NCBI RefSeq assembly: GCF_004217495.1
Contig: NZ_SHLC01000001.1
Location: 1,798,001 to 1,862,000, forward strand
Length of the DNA stretch: 64,000 bases
Direction of reading: 5' to 3'
From: Microterricola gilva
GTDB taxonomy: Bacteria > Actinomycetota > Actinomycetes > Actinomycetales > Microbacteriaceae
This document shows, piece by piece, positions 25,748 to 33,616 of this stretch. The stretch's first letter is position 1; each line of letters opens with the position of its first letter. The notes beneath the pieces were generated by a model. The model saw only the letters and a list, made by a program, of their open reading frames with translations. It was not told the origin of the DNA and did no database searches. The position numbers were made by a program, and so were the translations under genes.

Positions 25748-25809
25748 GCGCGCCAGTAACCGCGCTTCGCGGCAGAAACTACTACCGCGAAACGCGGTTT
25801 CTGGCGCGC
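25748..25809. terminator. Long hairpin between convergent genes
   Basis: Arms of 25 bases (25748-25772 and 25785-25809) with two mismatches, ending in GCGCGCCAG/CTGGCGCGC, and a loop of about 12 bases. It lies between the convergent tetR-type gene and the TPP enzyme gene and can act as a terminator in both directions. Confidence 0.7.
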
Positions 25810-25850
25810 ATCGTTGATGCGGCCATTCGCGAGCGGGTGGCTCAGCGCGG

Positions 25851-27455
25851 TTATGCCTTGTGACGGATGTGGACGAGCTGCACGCCACCGGCCTCCACAG
25901 CCGCGCGGATCGCCGCCCCGACGTCGGGGCCCTCATCGACACTGATTCCCGTCGCACCGAAAGCCGTGGCCAGCATCGCCCAATCGGGCTGAAGCAAGTC
26001 GACGCCGATGGGTGAGATGCCGCGATCCTGCTCGTTCTGCTTGATCTCGGCATATCCGCCGTTGTCGACGCACACCACCGTCAGGTCAAGTCGCTGCTCG
26101 ACGGCGGTCATGAGCTCGTTCACGCAGAACATGAGCGCGCCGTCCCCGATCACCGTGACCACGGGCCGCGTCGGGTTGGCGATGCGCGCGCCGATGGCGG
26201 CAGGCAGACCGTACCCGAGTGTGGCGTACGTCGGTGTGTAGAGCATCGAGTGCGGCCGCGCTTGCCGCAGCTGGTTCGCGACGGCCAGGTACACGATCTG
26301 CGAGGAGTCGCCAGCGACGATGGCATCGTCCGGCAACGCGTCGACGATCTGCGCCCCGAGCGCCACGGTCGACGGAAGCGCCGCGACGATCTGCGCGGCG
26401 ATCTCGGTGCGTACGGCGCCGAGATCAGACCCCGCCCCTCCACGATGGGCCACCATCGGCAACAACTCGGCCACGACGCCGGCGGTGTCTCCGCGAATGG
26501 CCACATCGGCGGCGAGATTCTTCTGCAGCTGCGGCGCCGAGATGTCCACGCGGATCACCCGGCCGCGCGGCCGCAACTGTGGCACCCACAGCTCGGCGTC
26601 GCCGAGCTTGGATCCCAGCACGATGAGCACATCGGCTGCCTCGGCCACACGGCGTGCGGCCGGCAGGCGCAGGCTTGCGCCCAGTGCCAGCGCGTGGCGC
26701 TCGTCCATCGTGCCCTTGCCGTTGAGAGTGGTCAGAACTGGCGCCCCCAAACGCTCGGCCAGCGCAGTCACCTCGGCGGTGGCACGGGTCGCGCCCCCGC
26801 CGGCGATGATCACGGGATTCCCTGCAGCCTCGATGGTCGCCGCGGCGCTTGCCACCGCATCCGAGTCCACGCGTGCCGCCACGACGCCCGGCCGTGCCTC
26901 GCGCGCCTCGGCCGGCAACGCGGCTGGAGCCTCAAGCACGTCAAGCGGAATCTCGATATGAATCGGCCGCGGCCGTCCAGTACGGAACAACTCGAAGGCG
27001 TCGTGCACGGCCTCAACCGCCTCCGCGGCGGAGCGCACCCGTCGAGACCATTCGGCGACGGCGTCAGCCATCGCGGAGGAGTTCTTCGTCTCGTGCAGCG
27101 TGCCCCGATCAGCGAACTCGTCGCCGATCGCCGCGCCCGGCGACAGCACGATCATCGCTCGCGACTCGCAGAACGCCGTGCCGACCGCGCTCATCGCGTT
27201 CTGGAGGCCCGGGCCGGATGTCGTGATGACGACACCGGGGAGGCCGGTCTGCTGCGCCCAGCCGTCTGCCGCATATCCGGCACCCTGCTCGTGCCGGGTC
27301 GTCACGGCACGGATGCCGAGGTCCGAGAGCGGTCGGTACAGCTCCAGGTTGTGCGTCCCCGGAATACCGAAGATCGTGTCGACACCGTAGGCGCGCAGCG
27401 TCTGGAGCACCGCCCGCCCGGCCGTGTCGGCGTCGCGCGTGTCGGCGATCGTCAT
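25851..27455 (-). CDS. Thiamine-pyrophosphate enzyme (acetolactate synthase superfamily)
   Basis: 534 residues with the three domains of the ALS/decarboxylase superfamily. The catalytic Glu56 is in TTRHEQGAGYAADGWA, which excludes a glyoxylate carboligase-type Val. The central domain has NPVIIAGGGATR. The C-terminal TPP/Mg site is GDGALMFCVNELMTA followed by VVCVDNGGYAEIKQ. The entry sequence GIPGTHNLELYR recalls 2-oxo-acid decarboxylases such as guanidino-oxopentanoate decarboxylase, but this is only a resemblance. Last gene of the eight-gene operon, coupled by ATGA to the PfkB kinase. It probably decarboxylates or ligates a 2-oxo acid formed by the pathway. Confidence 0.88.
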   Translation of the reverse strand: MTIADTRDADTAGRAVLQTLRAYGVDTIFGIPGTHNLELYRPLSDLGIRAVTTRHEQGAGYAADGWAQQTGLPGVVITTSGPGLQNAMSAVGTAFCESRAMIVLSPGAAIGDEFADRGTLHETKNSSAMADAVAEWSRRVRSAAEAVEAVHDAFELFRTGRPRPIHIEIPLDVLEAPAALPAEAREARPGVVAARVDSDAVASAAATIEAAGNPVIIAGGGATRATAEVTALAERLGAPVLTTLNGKGTMDERHALALGASLRLPAARRVAEAADVLIVLGSKLGDAELWVPQLRPRGRVIRVDISAPQLQKNLAADVAIRGDTAGVVAELLPMVAHRGGAGSDLGAVRTEIAAQIVAALPSTVALGAQIVDALPDDAIVAGDSSQIVYLAVANQLRQARPHSMLYTPTYATLGYGLPAAIGARIANPTRPVVTVIGDGALMFCVNELMTAVEQRLDLTVVCVDNGGYAEIKQNEQDRGISPIGVDLLQPDWAMLATAFGATGISVDEGPDVGAAIRAAVEAGGVQLVHIRHKA

Positions 27456-28408
27456 ACTGCCTCCTCGATGGGTTCGGTGGCGAAGTCCGCGGCGAACCGC
27501 TCAACGTCGGCGATGCTCGCGACACCGCCGTTGGGACCGAGGTGCATGACCGATCGCGAGGCGGCGGCAACCGCGAATGCGATCGCGCGCGGCAGCGGCC
27601 ATCCCGAGCCGAGCGCGAAGACAAGGGACCCGCCCAGGGTGTCCCCCGCGCCGGTCACGTCGGCGACGGGCACCGAGTATCCGGCGGCGACGATGGTCTC
27701 ATCCACGGTGTATGCCATGGCGCCATCGGCGGCCTGGGATCGGAGCAGCACGTCTACTCCTCGAGACTCCAGCCACGAGCGCACGTCGGCGTCAGACGCC
27801 TCTGACCCGAACGACTTCTCGAAGCCACGATCATTCATCATCACGACGTGAGCGCCCTCGATCAGGCCGATGTCTCCGTCGAAGCCATCGACGTCGAGGT
27901 CGAACACGATCCGACGGCCGGCATCCCGCAGGCGAGCCAGGACACCCGCGGCTTCGAGTCCGACTGACCGCAATCGCGCCGCGCGGTTCAGCGTCGTGTA
28001 GAGGTATCCGGGCCGAGCAAGCTCAGCGAGAGCTGTCTCTGACAGACGCATGGGTCGCTCGTCGACATCAGGCGTGAAGACGACGTGTTCACCCTCAACG
28101 AGGAAGATGAGATTGCGCGGGTCGCCGATCTCCTCGTCGAACAACATGTGCGGGACGGCGACGTGGCCGTCCACCAGGGCCGCAAGCATCCGCCCTGTCA
28201 GCTCTCCGCTGTTCAGAAGGGAGACGAACTCCGTTTCCCCACCGAGCCGGGCATGTACGCGTGCGGCATTCGCGATGCTGCCGCCAACGTACGTCGCCAG
28301 CGTGCTGATGAGTGCCTTGTTGCCGGGCATGACCCACGTGTCTGCCGCGAAATACTCGTCCAGGGCCACGTCGCCGATGAACACCGCCGGCGCGCTCGGC
28401 GCGGTCAC
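27452..28408 (-). CDS. PfkB-family carbohydrate kinase
   Basis: 318 residues, ribokinase fold. The N-terminal substrate region has LATYVGGSIANAARVHARLG (the GG-x-A-N signature). The C-terminal ATP/anion-hole motif is ADVTGAGDTLGGSLVFALG with the catalytic Asp in GAGD. PfkB enzymes phosphorylate sugars, nucleosides or Amadori compounds such as fructoselysine; the sugar is not identifiable here. It is coupled by 4-base overlaps on both sides (GTG start on the AllA-like stop; stop on the TPP gene start). It presumably phosphorylates an intermediate after uptake by the adjacent ABC system. Confidence 0.9.
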   Translation of the reverse strand: MTAPSAPAVFIGDVALDEYFAADTWVMPGNKALISTLATYVGGSIANAARVHARLGGETEFVSLLNSGELTGRMLAALVDGHVAVPHMLFDEEIGDPRNLIFLVEGEHVVFTPDVDERPMRLSETALAELARPGYLYTTLNRAARLRSVGLEAAGVLARLRDAGRRIVFDLDVDGFDGDIGLIEGAHVVMMNDRGFEKSFGSEASDADVRSWLESRGVDVLLRSQAADGAMAYTVDETIVAAGYSVPVADVTGAGDTLGGSLVFALGSGWPLPRAIAFAVAAASRSVMHLGPNGGVASIADVERFAADFATEPIEEAV

Positions 28409-28917
28409 GCCTTCACCCGAACGTCAACGGGACCACCGGCGATCGGCGTCCACGGCGAGGAACCCGCGTCGACGCACGATGACAGCCAGTAGTACGAGGT
28501 CGGCCCGTCGAGTCCGCGACAGGCGTCATGCCACACCCCCGGCTTGAGAACCACGGCGGTACCGTGGGCCACCACGAACGCACGGACGTCTTCCGCACGG
28601 GGCGCATCCCCGTCGGTGGCTTCGGCCACCGCGAGCACGATCGCGGATGCCGCGGGAAGCAGCGCCTCCTCGACATTCGCGTGCCGCTCCATGCGTGTGC
28701 TCGTGAACGGCATCCCTGGCGCTGAGGTCATCCCGAGGCTCGGGGTCTCACGGGTGAGCGTCGAGCGGGTGTATGCGTCCGTCCACCCGGAGCCCGCGGT
28801 GACGACCACGTCGGGCAGCGCGCCGGAGTCGAGCGTGACGACTCGGCCGAACGGCGCGAACGACGCCGAATCCGGCGTGAGCGCAGTGACCACGCGCGGT
28901 GCGACGCCCCCGGTCAC
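28405..28917 (-). CDS. Ureidoglycolate lyase (AllA)-like protein
   Basis: 170 residues, cupin fold. AllA-like marks are FAPFGRVVTLD near the N-terminus, STRMERHANVEEALLPA at about 73-89, and GTAVVLKPGVWHDACRGL at about 119-136 with the conserved W-H. True AllA splits ureidoglycolate to glyoxylate and urea, but the family includes sugar-related lyases of other function, and no other allantoin genes are present. The GTG start overlaps the BtpA stop (GTGA), and its stop overlaps the PfkB start. Function inside this operon is unknown. Confidence 0.75.
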   Translation of the reverse strand: MTGGVAPRVVTALTPDSASFAPFGRVVTLDSGALPDVVVTAGSGWTDAYTRSTLTRETPSLGMTSAPGMPFTSTRMERHANVEEALLPAASAIVLAVAEATDGDAPRAEDVRAFVVAHGTAVVLKPGVWHDACRGLDGPTSYYWLSSCVDAGSSPWTPIAGGPVDVRVKA

Positions 28918-29696
28918 AGTCCGCTCCGCACCCGGGCAACCGCAGTCATGAATCGGGCGACGTGATCGGCATCCACGACACCGGTGTCACGATAGCTGTC
29001 CTTGAAGAAGCTGCCGACGATGGCGGCGTCAGCGTGGAGCAACTGCGCCGCGGCGTTCTCGTCGGTCACTCCGGCGCCGACGATCAGCGGGTATGACGGT
29101 CCCAGCGCCTCGCGGAACCGTTCGATCTTCGACAGGGCGGTCTCGACGCCCGTGCCGTCTCCGGTGACCACGATTGCGTCGGAACGCTGCGCACCCAGCG
29201 CGAGGTCCTCCGCCTCTGGGCGGCCGGAGTTCACCGGCTGATACTTGAAACGGACGCCGCCGAACACCAGCGCGCGACTGGCGGCGCGACGTTCGGCGAG
29301 TCGCTCGGCGTACTCGGCGTCGTCGTCCGGCGCGAGGTGGCCGGCGACGGAGTCGATCTGCACGAAGGCGACCGGGAATTCGTCGGCGAGTGCGAACGCG
29401 CGCTCGGTATCGCGCAACACGTTCAGGCCGATAACCGGCGGGACAGCTCCGTTCGACAGCGCATCGAGAACGCGCCGGACGTCATCGACGTCTCCGAAGT
29501 AGTTCTCCACGATTACGGCGTCGACGCCGCCGTCGACGAGGACGGCGGTCTCGCGGCGGGCACGGGAGAGCCGTTCCGCCTGGTCTTCTCCGCCCAGGTG
29601 AAGCATCGCCAGCACCGGCTTGGGGGTGGAGAACAGTGCACGCCAGCTGGCGGCCGGCGCGGTCTCCTGTGTCATGTCGTTCGTCAGCTCGTTCAC
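28914..29696 (-). CDS. BtpA/SgcQ-family TIM-barrel protein
   Basis: 260 residues. BtpA/SgcQ proteins are predicted TIM barrels of uncertain reaction; the name comes from a photosystem I biogenesis factor, but bacterial copies such as SgcQ sit in sugar operons. Typical stretches are VLAMLHLGG, GGVDAVIVENYFGD, VAFVQIDSVAGH and AIVGSFFKDSYRDTGVVD. The GTG at 29696 overlaps the permease stop (GTGA) and fits the operon's pattern; an ATG at 29675 is the alternative start and is where homology begins. It probably catalyses an aldol, isomerase or lyase step on a sugar phosphate. Confidence 0.8.
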   Translation of the reverse strand: MNELTNDMTQETAPAASWRALFSTPKPVLAMLHLGGEDQAERLSRARRETAVLVDGGVDAVIVENYFGDVDDVRRVLDALSNGAVPPVIGLNVLRDTERAFALADEFPVAFVQIDSVAGHLAPDDDAEYAERLAERRAASRALVFGGVRFKYQPVNSGRPEAEDLALGAQRSDAIVVTGDGTGVETALSKIERFREALGPSYPLIVGAGVTDENAAAQLLHADAAIVGSFFKDSYRDTGVVDADHVARFMTAVARVRSGL

Positions 29697-30451
29697 TGTG
29701 CGACCCGGCCCTTCTCTGATGTCCACTGGTCGATCCGGCCCTTGTCTGTTGTCCGCGTGCCGATCCGGCCCTTCTTCGACGTCCACTGGAAGCGCTTCTC
29801 GAGCACGCTCTGCAGGTACATGATGAGCGACACGATGACCAGGTAGTACACGATCGCAACGCCGTAGTACTCGGCGTAACGGAAGGTGGCCTGAACTCCG
29901 ATGGTGGCAACGCGCAGCAGCTCCTGGAGCGAGATCACACTCGCGATCGCGGTGAGCTTGACGAGCGCAACAAGCTCGTTGCCGAGGGGCGGGATCGCGA
30001 TGCGTGTCGCCTGCGGAACGACGACCTTGATGAAGGACTGCAGCGGCGTCATCCCGAGTGCGCGGGCCGCGAGCCGCTGGCCGTCATCGACCGCCATGAG
30101 GGCCGAGCGCAGGGTTTCGGCGACGTACGCGGCCTCGCTGATACCGAGGGCGAGGATCGCGGCGACGAATGGGGTGTACCAGTCGCCCCTGAACGCTGGG
30201 ATCAGCTGGGGCAGGGCGTTCCAGCAGATCAGAAGCAGGAGCATGGAGGGCAGTGCGCGGAAGAACCACAGATAGGCGTTCGCCGATGCGACCGCAACCT
30301 TGCTCTGCGACCGTTTCATGAGTGCCATCGCGAGTCCGATCGCGACGGCCAACACGAGACTGCCGAGGGCGACGAGAACCGCGACGATGGCACCCTGCAG
30401 GTAGACAGGGGAGAACAATTGCTCCCAGAAGATGGATGGATCGAAGCTCAT
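29693..30451 (-). CDS. Polar amino acid-type ABC transporter permease
   Basis: 252 residues with about five helices of the His/Glu/Gln/Arg/opine permease family. The N-terminal GAIVAVLVALGSLVLAVAIG, the family segment LWFFRALPSMLLLLICWN and the EAA loop DGQRLAARALGMTPLQSFIKVV are clear. It pairs with the SBP upstream and the ATPase at 32601-33380. The last 30 residues are odd: a threefold 10-residue repeat built on KGR (for example TSKKGRIG, TDKGRIDQ, TSEKGRVAQ) encoded by a 30-bp tandem repeat. The family normally ends before this tail. Confidence 0.92.
   Translation of the reverse strand: MSFDPSIFWEQLFSPVYLQGAIVAVLVALGSLVLAVAIGLAMALMKRSQSKVAVASANAYLWFFRALPSMLLLLICWNALPQLIPAFRGDWYTPFVAAILALGISEAAYVAETLRSALMAVDDGQRLAARALGMTPLQSFIKVVVPQATRIAIPPLGNELVALVKLTAIASVISLQELLRVATIGVQATFRYAEYYGVAIVYYLVIVSLIMYLQSVLEKRFQWTSKKGRIGTRTTDKGRIDQWTSEKGRVAQ
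29701..29790. repeat. Three 30-bp tandem repeats at the permease 3' end
   Basis: Three contiguous 30-bp units at 29701-29730, 29731-29760 and 29761-29790, each beginning CGA(C/T)CCGGCCCTT and ending with GTCC. They keep the reading frame and add about 30 residues to the permease. Units one and three are the most alike. Confidence 0.85.
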
Positions 30452-30502
30452 TTTTCAACCTCATTCTGGGTGCCCCGCGCCGCGGCGCGGGGCACCGGTC
30501 GG

Positions 30503-31366
30503 CTAAAGGGCCTTGGTGTCGACCTTGGCGACGTCGTCGGGGTTGAGCCCGTACTTCTCGGCGAGCTTGGCGAGAGTGCCGTTCTCGATCAACGTGTGGA
30601 TCGCCTTCTCGATCTCGGGCGAGAGCTCGCTGCCCTTGTCGGTGAACGCACCGAACCAGTAGTCGGCCGGGAACAGTCCGGGCACCGGCGTCAGGTCGTC
30701 GTTCTTCTTGCCCAGGGTGGCGGCGAGCACCGTCGTGTCGACGAGTCCGTCGAGCTTGCCGCTGCGGATCGCGGGGATCGCGTCAACGGAGCCGGGGTAA
30801 CCGGTGATGATGATCTCCGGCTTGCCGGCTGCCGTGCACTCGGCGCTGACGTCCTGCACGTGTGACTCGTCCTCAGTACCGGTCTGCGCCGCGAGCCGCA
30901 GCCCGCAGAGGTCCATGGTCTCCGTGACCGTCTCGGCGACGTCGTTCCGCAGGACGACCTGGCTGCCCGTCTGCAGGACAGGAACGGCGTCGGCGACCTG
31001 GACACGCTTGTCGTTGATGTACATGCCGGACCACGCAATGTCGCACTTCCCGGACTGCAGCCCGGGGATCAGCCCGTCGAAGTCCATCACGTTGACCTCG
31101 GTCTCGACACCGAGGAGCTTCCCGACCTCACGAGCCGCCTCGACATCCCAGCCGATGACCTCTCCGCTCGTGCCGTTCTCGTAGTACTCGAGCGGTTCGT
31201 AGCTCAGCGCCACGCAGTCGTTGAGCACACCTGCCGTGTGCAGGCCCGCCGGGCCGGCGTCGGCGCCGGTGGCGGTGGCTGGCGCCTCCGAGCTGCACGC
31301 CGTCATGGATGCGGCCAGGACTGCCATGGCAGAGATGCCGAGCAGGGTCTTCGCGTGGTGTCGCAT
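30503..31366 (-). CDS. Amino acid-type ABC transporter substrate-binding lipoprotein
   Basis: 287 residues. A lipoprotein signal peptide ends in LAASMTAC with the lipidated Cys24. The mature part is a family 3 solute-binding protein: GEVIGWDVEAAREVGKLLG, CDIAWSGMYINDKR and AYWFG-like ADYWFGAFTDKG near the C-terminus. Such proteins bind amino acids, opines or related zwitterions. AAAGGAG precedes the ATG. A 51-base gap separates it from each neighbour (TIM-barrel gene upstream, permease downstream). The substrate would tell what the operon degrades. Confidence 0.92.
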   Translation of the reverse strand: MRHHAKTLLGISAMAVLAASMTACSSEAPATATGADAGPAGLHTAGVLNDCVALSYEPLEYYENGTSGEVIGWDVEAAREVGKLLGVETEVNVMDFDGLIPGLQSGKCDIAWSGMYINDKRVQVADAVPVLQTGSQVVLRNDVAETVTETMDLCGLRLAAQTGTEDESHVQDVSAECTAAGKPEIIITGYPGSVDAIPAIRSGKLDGLVDTTVLAATLGKKNDDLTPVPGLFPADYWFGAFTDKGSELSPEIEKAIHTLIENGTLAKLAEKYGLNPDDVAKVDTKAL

Positions 31367-31417
31367 GGTGATCTCCTTTGATTCCTTAGTTCCAGCGGGG
31401 GTAGGTGGATTGCAGTG

Positions 31418-32611
31418 TCATAGTTCGGTCCCTTGTCGCGTGCCCCAGAGGCGTTCGCGCTGGCGGTCCAGCTCGGCCCACACGTCCGACGCGTTCTTCA
31501 ACTCGTGAAGCACCATGACGGGATGCCGCAGAGCGATCGTGTCGATGAGCTCGCGGACGTCCGCCGGTTCGAGGACGCCGTCGCCGAGGCAGACGTGGTT
31601 GTCGTAGTGCTCGAGGACGATGCGGAGCCCTTCGGCCTGCCGCGCCTCCCAGGTCCCGTCGATCGCGTGGGCCTCATCGAGCACGCCGTTGCGGAAGTAC
31701 TCGACCGTCTTCGCAACGCAGTCAGAGACGTGCAGCGCCGACACCCGATCGATGAGTCGCTCGTCGCACACGTTCCGCGCAATCCACTCGGTCGACAGAT
31801 CGCGGATGCTTCCGGCCGCCGCCCGCTCGAGTTCGCGCATCGGCTGGGTCAGCTCGGCGTCAGGCAGCAGGAACGCACCGTTGCCGTTCGCCAGCCCGAC
31901 CGCGTGCAGGAGGTGATTGAGGTCCCACCCCACCCGGAGCCGACGCGCAGGATCGTAGACCCTGGCGAAGACCTCCACGAAGTCGTCGGCGGTCTGGGCT
32001 CCGAACTCGAGCCCCCAGCCGGCATTCTCCAGTTCGATGACCGGTGAGTTCTCGTCCATGAGTCCGTGCTCGTCCAGCACGCGCAGGAACTGCTGCGTGA
32101 GCACGATCATGGCGTCGAGGACCACCCGCCGATCGACCGTGAACTCCCATGCTCCGTCGACCGGCATGTAGTCGATCAGATGGAACACGTACGCGTCAGC
32201 TCCGAGTTCGCGGGCGAGAGCGTACTCGTCGCGCCAGCGCGAGAACATGTGGGCACCCGTCAGATCCCCGAAGTACTCGCGCACGCGGGCGGTGCCATCG
32301 AACCGCTCGACGAGTTCACCGAACTGCACGTTCCCGACGAAGGAAGTCGGTGCCGCCCAGTACGAGGAGTGGATCCGGCGGACCCCCGCCGAGCGGAGCG
32401 TGGCGAGCAGCGCTGCATGCTCTTCCGGCGTGGCGGCCAACGGTGACGTCCGCGGTTTCAGGTCGGCCATGAAGACCTCGGCCCCGCGGATGCCGCGGCT
32501 TCGTGTCGACGCGCCTGCGGCATCCAGATCGGCGGCCCGGCAGGTGACGTACTCCGTCACTGCGGCACGTGCCACGTGTGCGGTGAGCGGGGTGGGTGTG
32601 TCAGTGGACAT
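31418..32611 (-). CDS. TIM-barrel sugar isomerase/epimerase-like protein
   Basis: 397 residues. It resembles AP-endonuclease-2-type sugar phosphate isomerases/epimerases, with RIHSSYWAAPTSF, ADAYVFHLIDYMPVDG, VIELENAGWGLEFG and VGWDLNHLLHAVG as probable barrel strands; the E-x-x-x-G and D-x-N-H residues may bind a metal. The start (ATG 32611) overlaps the end of the ATPase gene by 11 bases. Its position between the transporter ATPase and binding protein genes means it belongs to the transported compound's pathway. Exact reaction unknown; the family call is moderate. Confidence 0.68.
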   Translation of the reverse strand: MSTDTPTPLTAHVARAAVTEYVTCRAADLDAAGASTRSRGIRGAEVFMADLKPRTSPLAATPEEHAALLATLRSAGVRRIHSSYWAAPTSFVGNVQFGELVERFDGTARVREYFGDLTGAHMFSRWRDEYALARELGADAYVFHLIDYMPVDGAWEFTVDRRVVLDAMIVLTQQFLRVLDEHGLMDENSPVIELENAGWGLEFGAQTADDFVEVFARVYDPARRLRVGWDLNHLLHAVGLANGNGAFLLPDAELTQPMRELERAAAGSIRDLSTEWIARNVCDERLIDRVSALHVSDCVAKTVEYFRNGVLDEAHAIDGTWEARQAEGLRIVLEHYDNHVCLGDGVLEPADVRELIDTIALRHPVMVLHELKNASDVWAELDRQRERLWGTRQGTEL

Positions 32612-33380
32612 GACGAAGGAACTCCTTGGTGCGTTCGTTCTGCGGATTCTCGAAGAAGCCATCAGGCTCCTGCTGCTCGACGATGACTCCCCCGTCAAAC
32701 AGGACCACTTCGTCGGCCACTCTGCGCGCGAAACGCGTCTCGTGCGTGACGACGAGCATCGTCATCCCGCCCCTGGCGAGACCCTCCATGACGCGCAGCA
32801 CCTCACCGACGAGTTCGGGATCGAGCGCGCTGGTCGGCTCATCGAAGAGCATGAGCTTCGGCTCCATCACCAGCGCGCGAGCAATGGCGACGCGCTGCTG
32901 CTGGCCGCCGGACAGCTCGGACGGGTACTTGTGGACGTGCGCACCGAGACCGACCTCCTCGAGCATCATGACGGCACGTTCTTCCGCGTCCTTCGGCGAG
33001 ACGTTGCGCACCGTCGTCAGGCCGCTCATCACGTTCCGCGTCGCATTCAGGTGCGGGAAGAGATTGAACTGCTGGAAGACCGTTCCAACGGCCAGACGTT
33101 GCTTGGCCAGGACGCGTTCGGGCGCTGGGCGCTCTGCTCCGGGCTTGCCGACGAGCCCCACCCTCTGGCCATCGATCTCGATGCTGCCCTGATCCGCCCG
33201 CTCCAGCAGGTTGATGAGGCGCAGTATGGTCGATTTGCCGGAGCCACTTGGGCCCAGCATCGCCTTGACCTGGCCGGGGCGGATCGACAGGTCGACCCCC
33301 CGCAGAACAGGCTTGTCGCCGTAGCTCTTGTGCAGGTTGCGCGCATCCAGCAGTGGTGGGGGTGCAACGGGTGCGTCCAC
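32601..33380 (-). CDS. Polar amino acid-type ABC transporter ATPase
   Basis: 259 residues. Walker [10 protein letters not shown] at about 42-50, Q-loop VFQQFNLFPHLNA, signature [15 protein letters not shown], Walker B LMLFDEPTSALDPE and the switch His in VVTHE are all intact. The sequence type is that of GlnQ/HisP-like importers. The GTG start has a strong AAGGAGG site. It is the first gene of the eight-gene minus-strand operon and divergent from the tandem Lrp regulator. Confidence 0.94.
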   Translation of the reverse strand: MDAPVAPPPLLDARNLHKSYGDKPVLRGVDLSIRPGQVKAMLGPSGSGKSTILRLINLLERADQGSIEIDGQRVGLVGKPGAERPAPERVLAKQRLAVGTVFQQFNLFPHLNATRNVMSGLTTVRNVSPKDAEERAVMMLEEVGLGAHVHKYPSELSGGQQQRVAIARALVMEPKLMLFDEPTSALDPELVGEVLRVMEGLARGGMTMLVVTHETRFARRVADEVVLFDGGVIVEQQEPDGFFENPQNERTKEFLRHVH

Positions 33381-33433
33381 GGGCCCTCCTTTGGGTGGTG
33401 ATCACGCTTCAACAGAGTCGGCGTGGTGGGATG

Positions 33434-33488
33434 ACTGTAACCGGAATTCGAGCGAAGCTCGAATGCGGAAATGCGGTCAGATTCCGCA
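33434..33488 (-). promoter_or_regulatory. Inverted repeats at the catabolic operon promoter
   Basis: A perfect 8-bp inverted repeat with 3-base spacer, ATTCGAGC-GAA-GCTCGAAT (33446-33464), lies just upstream of a TACAGT -10-like box (33434-33439, minus strand) and would overlap its -35 region. A second pair TGCGGAA/TTCCGCA spans 33464-33488. These are candidate operators for the divergent Lrp-type protein. Confidence 0.55.
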
Positions 33489-33531
33489 CTTTTGACCAAA
33501 TTTTGCGATCCTGAGCAGAGCGGACACCTTC

Positions 33532-33561
33532 TTGACAGTTTTCACTCGCTTGTGGTGCAAT
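33532..33561 (+). promoter_or_regulatory. Sigma-70-type promoter of the Lrp-type gene
   Basis: TTGACA at 33532-33537 and TGCAAT at 33556-33561, 18 bases apart, ahead of the regulator gene. Confidence 0.45.
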
Positions 33562-33616
33562 TCTGTTCTGCAACCTGCGGAAGATTCTTCATAACGAATC
33601 GGTGACGAGGACGGCC

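Noticed and set aside
25851-27455. Glyoxylate carboligase with AllA as allantoin pathway
   Set aside because: The TPP enzyme has the catalytic Glu that glyoxylate carboligase lacks, and no allantoinase or other allantoin gene is present.
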